Below, one piece after another: positions 1-7,611 of a stretch of DNA of 21,359 nt. Source of the DNA: Chloroflexota bacterium (GTDB taxonomy: Bacteria > Chloroflexota > UBA5177 > JANWHV01); NCBI GenBank assembly GCA_025924845.1, contig JAICHN010000031.1, positions 1 to 21,359 on the forward strand, in the 5' to 3' direction. Position numbers and translations under genes: made by a program. Below the pieces are notes generated by a model. It worked only from the letters and a program-made list of their open reading frames with translations, ran no database searches and had not been told where the DNA came from. Each line of letters begins with the position of its first letter. Position 1 is the stretch's first letter.

Positions 1-2
1 AG

Positions 3-986
3 CGGGTTACCGAAAATGTGGCGCGGGTGATCGTCGGTAAGAACGAGGTGATCCGCCTGGTGCTGGTGGCCTTGTTGTGCGATGGCCATGTCCTCCTGGA
101 AGATGTACCGGGGACTGGGAAGACAATGCTCGCCCGTGCGGTCAGCGGTTCCCTGGGTTGTACGTTCAAGCGGCTGCAATGCACGCCCGATCTGCTGCCC
201 AGCGACGTCACCGGTGTCTCGGTCTACAACCAGAAAACCGGCGAGTTTCAGTTCCACGAGGGCCCGGCGTTCGTCAATGTGCTGCTGGCCGATGAGATCA
301 ATCGGGCCACGCCGCGCACTCAGTCCGCCTTGCTGGAAGCGATGGGCGAACGGCAAATCACCGCCGATGGCCTGACCCGCGTGCTGCCCCGACCCTTCAT
401 GGTCCTGGCTACTCAGAATCCCATCGAGTATGAAGGCACCTTCCCCCTGCCCGAAGCGCAAATGGACCGCTTTTTGATCAAGCTGCGCCTGGGCAATCCG
501 ACCCTGGAGGAGGAGAAGCGTATCCTCCGCAATCAACAGCGCGAGCACCCCATCGAACATGTGCGGCCGGTGGCGGAACGCGAGGAGGTCGCGGCGCTGC
601 AGCGCGCGGTGTGGGAGATATACGTCGACGATTCCCTGGTCGATTACATTGGACGGATCGCCATTGCCACGCGCGAGCACCCGGACCTCGCGGTCGGCGC
701 GGGCACGCGCGGTACGCTGGCCCTGTTCCGCGCCTCGCAAGCCCTGGCCGCCCTTTCCGGTCGGGCCTATGTGACGCCCGATGACGTCAAGGCCCTGGCC
801 CCGGCGACTCTCTGCCATCGCGTGATGCTCAAGGCCGAGAGCGAATTGCGCGGCCGAACCGCCGATCAGATCGTACGGGCTATTCTGGATACCACGCCCG
901 TACCGATCGAGGAATCCGTTCCCGCCGACTCGATGGATGTCGTGGCCGGCCAGGAGCCGGTCTCCGCTCCCGGTTCGCCGCGGTGA
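3..986 (+). CDS. MoxR-family AAA+ ATPase (5' end outside window)
   Basis: MoxR ATPases are chaperone-like AAA+ proteins thought to act on partner proteins carrying von Willebrand or DUF58 domains. Counting from the GTG at 18, Walker A is EDVPGTGKT (28-36), Walker B is LLADEINRA (D92, E93), the sensor-1 Asn is in ATQNPIEYEG (N134), and a conserved Arg follows in QMDRF (R151). The C-terminal lid helices end near residue 300 and are followed by a Pro/Ser-rich tail. The reading frame stays open upstream to the first bases (R-V-T-E-N-V before the GTG). MoxR proteins usually have a few more residues before the RVIVG motif, so the true start probably lies before the window and the GTG at 18 is only a possible internal start. 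The stop overlaps the next gene's GTG by 4 bp, which indicates translational coupling with the DUF58 gene, its usual partner. Confidence 0.93.
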   Translation, partial: RVTENVARVIVGKNEVIRLVLVALLCDGHVLLEDVPGTGKTMLARAVSGSLGCTFKRLQCTPDLLPSDVTGVSVYNQKTGEFQFHEGPAFVNVLLADEINRATPRTQSALLEAMGERQITADGLTRVLPRPFMVLATQNPIEYEGTFPLPEAQMDRFLIKLRLGNPTLEEEKRILRNQQREHPIEHVRPVAEREEVAALQRAVWEIYVDDSLVDYIGRIAIATREHPDLAVGAGTRGTLALFRASQALAALSGRAYVTPDDVKALAPATLCHRVMLKAESELRGRTADQIVRAILDTTPVPIEESVPADSMDVVAGQEPVSAPGSPR

Positions 987-2263
987 GAATCGCCGCCATT
1001 CTGCTGCTCATTCTTGCCGCGTACTTTCGGAGCGGGCCACTCTTCTTCGCCGTCGCCGTGGCCCTGGTGGTGTCGGAGGGCGCTCGCCTCTGGCTGAGGG
1101 CCGTGATCGGCAAGCTGAGAGCCGGCAGGATGCTGGAGCCGAGGCTCTTTTTCGGGGAGGCAGCCGAAGTGCGCCTGACCTTTGTCAACGATAGCGCGCT
1201 GCCCATTCCCTGGCTGGAGATCCACGAATCGATGCCCGCCGCGTTGGCTCTCCCAAATGTGCTCTCCAGGGTGCTGCACCTGGCCCCGCTGCAGGATGCT
1301 ACCGTCTCCTACTCGCTCAAAGGGCGGCGGCGCGGATTCCATACGGTGGGACCACTCACCGCTGCCGTAGGCGATGTCTTTGGCCTGGTCCGCCGCGAAA
1401 TGCAGTTGGCCGGCCTGCAAAGTCTCCTCGTCTACCCGCGCATCCTCTCCGTTGACGAGTTGGAGTTGCCGGCAGTTGCCTTGTTTGGTACGGTGCGCAG
1501 TCGGCGCCAACTCGTCGGCGATCCCTCTCGTCAGCACGGCGTGCGTGGCTACCTGCCCGGTGACCCTTTGCACGATATCCATTGGCCCGCTACGGCGAAC
1601 ACCGGCATCCTGCAGGTCAAGCAATACCAGCCTGCTACCACGCACCAGACCGTGGTTTTCCTCGATCTGGATGTTCGGGGCTATAGCGTGCCTGATGTGT
1701 TCGCCGCGGCCGAGTTCGCAATCAGTGTCGCCGCCACCGTGGCGAGCCGCCTTACCGAGCAACGACAGGAGGTCGGACTGGTGACCAATGGCCTGGTGCT
1801 GGTGGCGCCTGTCGAGTATCAGGACGCGACGGCGGAAAGCGATGGCTTTCCTGTACAGCTCGACGCCTTCAGCCACTCGGTAGATGACGTGGGTCAAGCC
1901 GACGAGCCTCTCGGTCGCGCCCCCGCTCCGATTGGTCCGGCAAGGGGCCGCACTCATTTGATGCGTATACTGGAGGTACTGGCGCGCGTCGAGCTCAGCG
2001 AACATGGCGAGTCTTTGATCGGGCTGCTCACCCGGCGCACCCTGGCCCTTCCCTGGGGTACCACGTTGGTGATCGTGGCGGGTAGGACTACCGATGAATT
2101 GTTTCCCGCTCTGCACAAGCTGCGCCAGGTGGGACTATTGGTAGTGTTGTTCCTGATCGAGCCCAACCCGGATCGAGCCGCCGTCGAGGCGAGGGCGCGG
2201 GCGGTGGGCGCCGCGCTTCACGTGGTGTGGCGTGCGGCCGATTTACAGGCGTTACGCGCATGA
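983..2263 (+). CDS. DUF58 domain protein, MoxR partner
   Basis: DUF58 proteins accompany MoxR ATPases and are presumed to be their membrane-associated partners; the biochemical role is unsettled. This 426-residue protein has two short hydrophobic segments at the N terminus (about 3-15 and 18-32), a beta-rich middle, and the diagnostic DUF58 block GVRGYLPGDPLHDIHW with ATANTG after it (about 186-208). The following region (about 220-400) resembles a vWA-like fold. Its FLDLD strand (226-230) does not carry a complete DxSxS metal site. The GTG start at 983 overlaps the MoxR stop in the arrangement GTGA, and the stop overlaps the next gene's ATG as ATGA. Both junctions imply coupled translation of a three-gene operon. 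Family assignment is firm; function is known only at family level. Confidence 0.92.
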   Translation: MRIAAILLLILAAYFRSGPLFFAVAVALVVSEGARLWLRAVIGKLRAGRMLEPRLFFGEAAEVRLTFVNDSALPIPWLEIHESMPAALALPNVLSRVLHLAPLQDATVSYSLKGRRRGFHTVGPLTAAVGDVFGLVRREMQLAGLQSLLVYPRILSVDELELPAVALFGTVRSRRQLVGDPSRQHGVRGYLPGDPLHDIHWPATANTGILQVKQYQPATTHQTVVFLDLDVRGYSVPDVFAAAEFAISVAATVASRLTEQRQEVGLVTNGLVLVAPVEYQDATAESDGFPVQLDAFSHSVDDVGQADEPLGRAPAPIGPARGRTHLMRILEVLARVELSEHGESLIGLLTRRTLALPWGTTLVIVAGRTTDELFPALHKLRQVGLLVVLFLIEPNPDRAAVEARARAVGAALHVVWRAADLQALRA

Positions 2264-3828
2264 CCGCGCCAATCAGCCGGGTCCACGAGGGGCGATCTGA
2301 TGTTGAAGATATCGTGCGCGGGGGAATTACCCTCATCAGCATCTGGGTCGGGGTTGGACTGCTGGCGGCGGGAACGTTGCTGCCTCTCCACTGGATGCCC
2401 TATGAACTCGCCGTGCTGTGCTGTGTACTGGTGATCCTGCCCGGCACGGTGGTGCTGACCTCACGCCGCGTTGTCGGTATGGTCGGCCTGTCCGCGTCCG
2501 ACTTCGCGCTGCGCGTCGGAGTGACGCGCTGGACCATCGTAGGTCTGCTGGTGGCGGCGCTCCCTTTGTACCAAACGCATCTCGCCGGCCTCTCCGGCGG
2601 ACGGATCCTTCCTACCATCGTCGGGGCGCTCGCTCTATGCTGGGTGGTGAGCGCGATAGCCGCCGGACTCACACGATCCTGGGCCACCCTTCAGGTCCAA
2701 CCCTGGGAAATCGGCGAGTCCGGCGCGGTAGACCTTACCTCGGCCGATCTCGAGCGGGGAAGCCGCGTGGATCGGGCCGGTTTGTTACGAGATCTGTGGC
2801 GCCAATGGTTGGCGGGCGAGGTAGCCCTGGCCGCCGTTTTGCTGATCGGCGCCCAACTGTCCCACGCGCATGAGGGGGCGGCCATTGTCGGGCTCGTCGC
2901 CCTGATCCTCTATACGCTGCTCGGCTTGCTGCTCTTGAATCAGGCCGCGCGGGCCAGGCAGACGGTTCACTGGCAGCTTTCAGGCGTTACGATTCCCCCG
3001 GAACTGGAACGCACCTGGAGCGGCGCCGGGGCGCGCGTCATTGTCGCCGCGATGCTCGGCCTGGGCGTGCTCCTTCTGATTCGGGCGCTCGATGTGGCGC
3101 ACACCGTGGTCAACTGGGTAGCGGTCAGCATTCTGCTGCCCCTTTTGGGACCATTGTTGCGTTGGCTTCAACACCTGGGCAGCACGATGGGAGGCGTCTG
3201 CACCACCAGTTCTGCTTGTGGAAGCCCCGGCGGTGGGCGGAAAATCACGCCGCCGCCTCGCCCGGTACCCCCGCAGCCTCAGCACCCAACCAACCTCAAC
3301 CTGGATTGGCTGCTCCACCTGTGGCCCTTCGCGGCGCCGGGCCTCGTCCTGCTCATTCTGGTCACCACCTATTGGCGCACGCGGGGCAGCACGACAAAGC
3401 TCGGCATCTGGCGCGAAATGCTTGCCAACTTGCGCAACGATCTGCGCCATCTGTTTCGCTTCCTCTGGCGACCGGCCAGAAAACTGATCGTGCGAGCGGC
3501 CGAGCGTGCCCTGGTGACGAGTACCCGGCGTATGCGGGCGGCGCGGCGCCGCGACCGCACGGCATGGGACACACCGCGCCGAACCATAATCGGCCTCTAC
3601 CTTTCGGCGCTGGCCTTTGCCGCACGCCGCAAACATCCGCGCCGTCCCGGTCAGACACCGCTCGAATACGCCGGCGAGCTTGCCGAGCGTCTCCCCGCAG
3701 GCAGGAACACCTTGAACAGCATGACCGAGCTGTTTGTCTCGGTGCGCTACGGTCAGGAGCCGGCAGGGGAGGAGAACGTAAGCACCATGCGGTCGCTCTG
3801 GACGGCCTTCCGCTCGCTGTGGTCTTGA
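2260..3828 (+). CDS. Multi-pass membrane protein with C-terminal DUF4129
   Basis: This 522-residue protein is the third member of the MoxR-DUF58 operon. The ATG at 2260 overlaps the DUF58 stop by 4 bp; an in-frame extension back to 2227 lies inside the DUF58 gene and is unlikely. Several hydrophobic helices fill the first two thirds (for example around ITLISIWVGVGLLAAG, LLVAALPLY, ALAAVLLIGAQL, LVALILYTLLGLLLL and the LPLLGPLL stretch). A Pro-rich loop then precedes another helix (LWPFAAPGLVLLILVTTY). The basic cytoplasmic C-terminal part contains the DUF4129 signature, with GLYLSALAFAARR, R-x-G-Q-T-P-L-E-Y and FVSVRYG. DUF4129 is often fused to or beside a transglutaminase-like (TgpA) protein. 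No transglutaminase domain is seen here and none lies downstream in the window. Function is unknown beyond this association. Confidence 0.85.
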   Translation: MTAPISRVHEGRSDVEDIVRGGITLISIWVGVGLLAAGTLLPLHWMPYELAVLCCVLVILPGTVVLTSRRVVGMVGLSASDFALRVGVTRWTIVGLLVAALPLYQTHLAGLSGGRILPTIVGALALCWVVSAIAAGLTRSWATLQVQPWEIGESGAVDLTSADLERGSRVDRAGLLRDLWRQWLAGEVALAAVLLIGAQLSHAHEGAAIVGLVALILYTLLGLLLLNQAARARQTVHWQLSGVTIPPELERTWSGAGARVIVAAMLGLGVLLLIRALDVAHTVVNWVAVSILLPLLGPLLRWLQHLGSTMGGVCTTSSACGSPGGGRKITPPPRPVPPQPQHPTNLNLDWLLHLWPFAAPGLVLLILVTTYWRTRGSTTKLGIWREMLANLRNDLRHLFRFLWRPARKLIVRAAERALVTSTRRMRAARRRDRTAWDTPRRTIIGLYLSALAFAARRKHPRRPGQTPLEYAGELAERLPAGRNTLNSMTELFVSVRYGQEPAGEENVSTMRSLWTAFRSLWS

Positions 3829-3838
3829 ATAGGTTCCA

Positions 3839-3865
3839 TCGGACGGATCGGACCGATCCGTCCGA
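3839..3865. terminator. Perfect palindrome between convergent genes, putative bidirectional terminator
   Basis: Arms TCGGACGGATCGG (3839-3851) and CCGATCCGTCCGA (3853-3865) are perfect reverse complements around a single A. The site lies 10 bp after the stop of the DUF4129 gene and 17 bp beyond the stop of the convergent beta-lactamase-fold gene, where both transcripts must end. There is no T-tract on either side, so classical intrinsic termination is not assured. It could also be a protein-binding palindrome or a dispersed repeat. Confidence 0.5.
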
Positions 3866-3882
3866 CCAGCCCGCCCGTCCCA

Positions 3883-5265
3883 TCAAATCCCGGCGGACCG
3901 CTCCAGGAAAATCGGCAGTGGATACGCACTCTCGCCGCCCGCGATGATCTTTGCCACATTGCCGGCGGCATCGCGGACATAGCGAATCGCCTCGCCGCGC
4001 GACGCAAAGCCCGGTGAGTCCGTCAAGCGGAGGGTATGTTCATCCTCCACCGCCAGCCGAGTGACTACCGCCATCGGGTCATCCGCCTCCGGACTTAACG
4101 CCACCAGGGCATGGCCGAACCTTGCCACGTCGATCACGCCGTTGGAATGCACGAAGCGCCCAGTGAATTGCTCGTGGGCGAACGTAGGCGGCTTCTCGCC
4201 GGTGCCGTCCTGACGTAGCGCGAACTGAATGATGCTCAGGATGCCGCGGACCAGGAGATCAGCCGGCCCTCCGGATTCGTTGGTAAGCACGCTGACCACG
4301 AGACGATCCTTGGGATCGAACATAGTCTGCGTGATAAAGCCGGGAAAGCCGCCCGAATGTCCGACCAAGCGCCGCTCGCCCAGGTCGGCGATCACAAAGC
4401 CCAGGCCATAGAAACGGCTATTTTGATCGGCTTTCCAATAGGGCTGTTGCATCTCGCGCTTCGACGCGTCGCACAGCAGCGTATCGTTCCCAAAGAAATG
4501 GCCGGCCGCATAGCGGCACAAATCCTCCGCCGTGGCATAAAAGCCGGTCGCGGAGGCCAGGGCTCCCGTATCGATATGCGGCAGCGGCCGCCGCGCCAAC
4601 CCGAATCGGCGCATCGTGTAGCCGGTAGCCAGGCGGCTCCGCGCATGGTCGTCGAGTTCCGGGCCGGTATTGGTCAATCCCAGGCGCTCGATGATATTGT
4701 GCCGGACGTACTGGTGGTACGACTCTCCGGCTGCCGCCGCGACCACCATGCCGAGCAATCCGTACCCGATATTGGAGTACTTGAAAGTCTCGTTCGCGGG
4801 GAGGACGGGTCCGCCTTCCTCCACCATTCGGCGTAAGCCGGCGAGGTCCGGGAATGGATGGTCGAGTTGCCAATGGTCCGCGTCATCTCCGTCCCGTACA
4901 ATGCCTGCCGCGTGATTGAGCGCCTGGCGGATCGTTACGTTGCCGAGGCCGGTGACCGGCGCCAGCCATGGACTGAAGCGGGCCAGCGGATCGTCCAGGC
5001 GCAGCGCCTGCCTCTCCACGAGTTGCATGATCGCGGTGGCCGTGAACGTTTTGGAATGGGAGGCGATACGGAAGATATGGCCCGGCGTCATGGCGATTCG
5101 CTGTTCCAGATCGGCGTAACCGTACCCCTTCAACAGCAGGAGCCGATCATCGTGGCCCACGGCGACCACCACGCCGGGAATCTCGCGCCGGTCCTGCTGC
5201 ACCTCCACCCATTGATCGGCGTAGGCGACGGCCTGATGCAGCAACTCGGGGTCTATCTTACTCAT
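3883..5265 (-). CDS. Beta-lactamase-fold serine hydrolase (class C / PBP-like)
   Basis: This 460-residue protein belongs to the serine beta-lactamase-like family (PF00144), which includes esterases, D-aminopeptidases and class C beta-lactamase relatives. The three active-site elements are present: S69-H-S-K72 (SxxK, nucleophile and base), Y163-S-N165 (YxN) and H303-S-G305 (HxG). A C-terminal domain follows residue about 340. No signal peptide is visible, so it is probably cytoplasmic. The ATG at 5265 is preceded by GAGGA at suitable spacing. It is the last gene of the minus-strand series and starts 131 bp after the upstream Gfo/Idh/MocA gene, a looser link than the other junctions. In this context it may cleave an imported peptide, amide or ester. 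True beta-lactamase activity should not be assumed. Confidence 0.9.
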   Translation of the reverse strand: MSKIDPELLHQAVAYADQWVEVQQDRREIPGVVVAVGHDDRLLLLKGYGYADLEQRIAMTPGHIFRIASHSKTFTATAIMQLVERQALRLDDPLARFSPWLAPVTGLGNVTIRQALNHAAGIVRDGDDADHWQLDHPFPDLAGLRRMVEEGGPVLPANETFKYSNIGYGLLGMVVAAAAGESYHQYVRHNIIERLGLTNTGPELDDHARSRLATGYTMRRFGLARRPLPHIDTGALASATGFYATAEDLCRYAAGHFFGNDTLLCDASKREMQQPYWKADQNSRFYGLGFVIADLGERRLVGHSGGFPGFITQTMFDPKDRLVVSVLTNESGGPADLLVRGILSIIQFALRQDGTGEKPPTFAHEQFTGRFVHSNGVIDVARFGHALVALSPEADDPMAVVTRLAVEDEHTLRLTDSPGFASRGEAIRYVRDAAGNVAKIIAGGESAYPLPIFLERSAGI

Positions 5266-5396
5266 CTACATTCCTCGATCAAACTATGCCGACCGCTAGC
5301 GCACGAATCTCCAATGGGTCAGCATCGTGTATAGCAGCGGGCCGGCCGCCGCGGCTGCTCCGTCCCCGCCAAGCGCGCCCAGGCGCGGGACCAACC
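5266..5396. other. 131-bp GC-rich spacer with small inverted repeats
   Basis: No gene is seen here. The spacer holds weak stem-loops: AGCAGC with GCTGCT around a GGCCGGCC core, and CGCGCC (5374-5379) facing GGCGCG (5382-5387) across two bases. The second lies about 10 bp past the stop of the upstream minus-strand gene and could attenuate read-through into the serine hydrolase gene. No T-tract or convincing promoter is evident. Confidence 0.3.
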
Positions 5397-6401
5397 CTAA
5401 ATACTCTGCGTGAGACCCGAAGCGCGGGCGGAGCGAGTGAGTGCATCGAGAACGCGCATGTTCGCCACCGCATCCTCGGCCGGGTAGCGTAACGGTTTAC
5501 CCTCGCGCAGGCAAGAGGCGAACTCCTCCGCCTCCAGCCTGTATTGGTCCACACCGGGGATACTCTCCTCGTGCCAACCCCCGGAATCAGTATGGATGAC
5601 GCGCGTGTCCACCGTGCCCGGTACGAACGCGGCCGGCACCTCGATCGTCCCGGTGGTGCCCACTACCATGTAGCAGCCCTGACCGGCCGCGCGGAAGCCA
5701 CTGTCAAAAGTCGCGGTCCGCCCGTCGGAAAAGGTAAGAATGCCCGCGAAGCCTATCTCCACCCCATACTCGGGCCGGAAATCCCAGGTGGCGGTGGCGG
5801 CGATCGGCTCCTCGTCGAACAGTAGGCGCGCCGCGTTTACGCAATAGCAGCCCACGTCCATCAGGGCGCCGCCTGCCAGATTCGCCTGGAGCCGCACATT
5901 TGCCGGGTTGAGCGGACTCATGTTGAAGGTGAAGGCGGAACGGATCGCCCGAAGTTCGCCAATCGCCCCGGCCGCCATCAGCGCCCGAACTCGGGCGTGC
6001 TGTGGGTGGAAACGATACATGAACGCTTCCATCAGCAGTACGCCGTGCCGCTTGCAGGCAGCGACGAGGGCCGCCGCTTCGGTTGCATCTCGGGTCAGCG
6101 GCTTTTCGCAGAGGACCGCCTTACCGGCCTCGGCGGCCCGCAAGGTCCATTCGGCATGCATATTGTTAGGGAGTGGATTGTAGACGGCGTCCACCTCGGG
6201 GTCGGCCAGGAGGTCGTCATACGAGCCGTGCGCGCGGGGGATGCCGAACTTTTCGGCCACCGCCGCGGCGCGGGCGAGGTCGCGGCTTGCCACAGCCGCG
6301 ACTACTCCATTATTGGAGGCCATGGCGCCGGGGATAAAGCGATGCACGGCAATGCCGGCCGTACTCAGGATGCCCCAGCGCACCCGATCGGTAGCGCTCA
6401 T
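5397..6401 (-). CDS. Gfo/Idh/MocA-family NAD(P)-dependent oxidoreductase (GFOR/dihydrodiol dehydrogenase-like)
   Basis: The 334-residue protein has an N-terminal Rossmann domain (VRWGILSTAGIA) and the family catalytic motif CEKP (E99-K100-P101), in which the Lys is the usual catalytic residue. The C-terminal domain has FMYRFHPQ and GGALMDVGCYCVNAAR, features of the branch containing glucose-fructose oxidoreductases, anhydrofructose reductases and dihydrodiol dehydrogenases. Such enzymes oxidise or reduce a sugar or cyclic polyol hydroxyl with NAD(P). It differs clearly from the other two Gfo/Idh/MocA proteins in the window. The ATG at 6401 is preceded by GGGGAGGG, a strong ribosome binding site. 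It follows the DUF885 gene by 40 bp, so co-transcription is likely. The exact substrate cannot be read from sequence. Confidence 0.9.
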   Translation of the reverse strand: MSATDRVRWGILSTAGIAVHRFIPGAMASNNGVVAAVASRDLARAAAVAEKFGIPRAHGSYDDLLADPEVDAVYNPLPNNMHAEWTLRAAEAGKAVLCEKPLTRDATEAAALVAACKRHGVLLMEAFMYRFHPQHARVRALMAAGAIGELRAIRSAFTFNMSPLNPANVRLQANLAGGALMDVGCYCVNAARLLFDEEPIAATATWDFRPEYGVEIGFAGILTFSDGRTATFDSGFRAAGQGCYMVVGTTGTIEVPAAFVPGTVDTRVIHTDSGGWHEESIPGVDQYRLEAEEFASCLREGKPLRYPAEDAVANMRVLDALTRSARASGLTQSI

Positions 6402-6441
6402 ATCTGCCCTCCCCGGCTACTTACCGACTCAAAAATATGCA

Positions 6442-7611
6442 TCACTCAAACATCATGATGCTCTGGGTGGAGTGCATGCGCCCATACACGAAGCGAACGA
6501 ACCCCGAATAGCGGTCACGCGGTATCCTCTTCCAGGCCGCCACCACATTTGGTTCGCCCTGCCAGTACGAAGTGATGAGGGCGCAACGTTGCGGCGCTTC
6601 AATAAAACGGAGGCGATTCTCCACCCACCCCTCGCCGCCGGTTAGAGCCTGGCCGCGCATCCAGTCCGCGGTTCGTGCGGTCGTCCAACCCAGAGTGTGC
6701 AGCCGCCACGCTCCCGCCGTGCCCAGGCCCGCGTGATAGTGGGTCAATATGGCCGAGAGGCGGTCGTCGTCCGTGCTTACCCAGTCGATCAGGTGCAGCC
6801 CGTAATCGGCGATACCCTCGAAGGTACAGGAGCTGGCCGAGTTGACTACCGAAAGAAGCCCATCGGCCGGGGCAAGCCCCTCGGCATACCAGTGTTCACG
6901 CAGCTTGAACTGTACGTAGTGGCCGGGATAGCCCTCGTGTACGGCAAGGTGTTTGAGCCCGGGGCGAGTAAGCACCGGATCAATGTTCAGCTCGATCGTC
7001 CTGCCCAGGTAGTCGGCCCGCGCGTTAAAGTGGGCGCCGCGCAGAGTCGCCACGCCCATACCGTCCGACTTCGGGGCCGGAAGAGGGATAACTTCGGCAG
7101 TACGGTCCCACGCTTGGTCGAGTAATTCCGTGAGCACGGCCACGACATCTTCAGATCGCACCAGGTGACGCTGCTCCCAAGCCGCGCACTGAGCCTTCAG
7201 ATCTCCGGCGTAGCCCATGGCGGTAAGCAAGGTGCGCATTTCCCGCCGCATCGCGTCCAGTTCGGACTCCGAGGCAGGGTCCGCCGGCACATGCAGGAAA
7301 CGCTCGATCTGAGTTGCCAGGGGCAAGGGGCTCTGGTGCTGCTCGATGAGCGCGGCGGTGGAGGCGCAGAGCTGCCGATAATAGATTCGGCGGTCGGGCT
7401 CGGGGAGCGTCGCGGCGGCGGAGGCCAGTTCCGCCAGGCGAACCTGGGCGTCCGAAAAATCCCTAAAGGCAGTCGGTTGATGGTTCGGCGCCATGTTGAC
7501 CACGACCAGCCGATCGTCATCTTCACTGCCAGGCGCCCGAAGCAGTTGGTCAACGCCAAGCAGCGCCCCTGCCATCTCTTCGCCGTAGGCAAGCGTTGCC
7601 TCACTGAGCAT
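6442..7611 (-). CDS. DUF885 family putative metallohydrolase, with intact HExxPGH motif
   Basis: DUF885 proteins are poorly characterised and resemble gluzincin metallopeptidases. This 389-residue member has H225-E-G-Y-P-G-H231, followed 34 residues later by FEGIADYG (E265), together a plausible zinc site of two His and one or two Glu. It is shorter than its neighbour and lacks a signal peptide. Its ATG at 7611 overlaps the end of the upstream DUF885 gene by 11 bp, so the pair is translationally coupled. Tandem, divergent DUF885 genes next to an importer suggest cooperating hydrolases, perhaps peptidases or amidases acting on an imported compound; that is inference. An alternative downstream ATG (codon 13) would also be in frame, but the chosen start gives the usual coupling geometry. 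Confidence 0.82.
   Translation of the reverse strand: MLSEATLAYGEEMAGALLGVDQLLRAPGSEDDDRLVVVNMAPNHQPTAFRDFSDAQVRLAELASAAATLPEPDRRIYYRQLCASTAALIEQHQSPLPLATQIERFLHVPADPASESELDAMRREMRTLLTAMGYAGDLKAQCAAWEQRHLVRSEDVVAVLTELLDQAWDRTAEVIPLPAPKSDGMGVATLRGAHFNARADYLGRTIELNIDPVLTRPGLKHLAVHEGYPGHYVQFKLREHWYAEGLAPADGLLSVVNSASSCTFEGIADYGLHLIDWVSTDDDRLSAILTHYHAGLGTAGAWRLHTLGWTTARTADWMRGQALTGGEGWVENRLRFIEAPQRCALITSYWQGEPNVVAAWKRIPRDRYSGFVRFVYGRMHSTQSIMMFE

Noticed and set aside
866..2116. Long minus-strand open frame (416 codons) opposite the DUF58 gene
   Set aside because: It lies entirely antisense to the well-supported MoxR and DUF58 genes, has low-complexity Gln/His/Gly-rich composition typical of GC-rich shadow frames, and matches no family.
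3883..5265. Antibiotic-resistance beta-lactamase
   Set aside because: The SxxK, YxN and HxG motifs are shared by esterases and peptidases of the same fold, there is no signal peptide, and the neighbours are catabolic genes.
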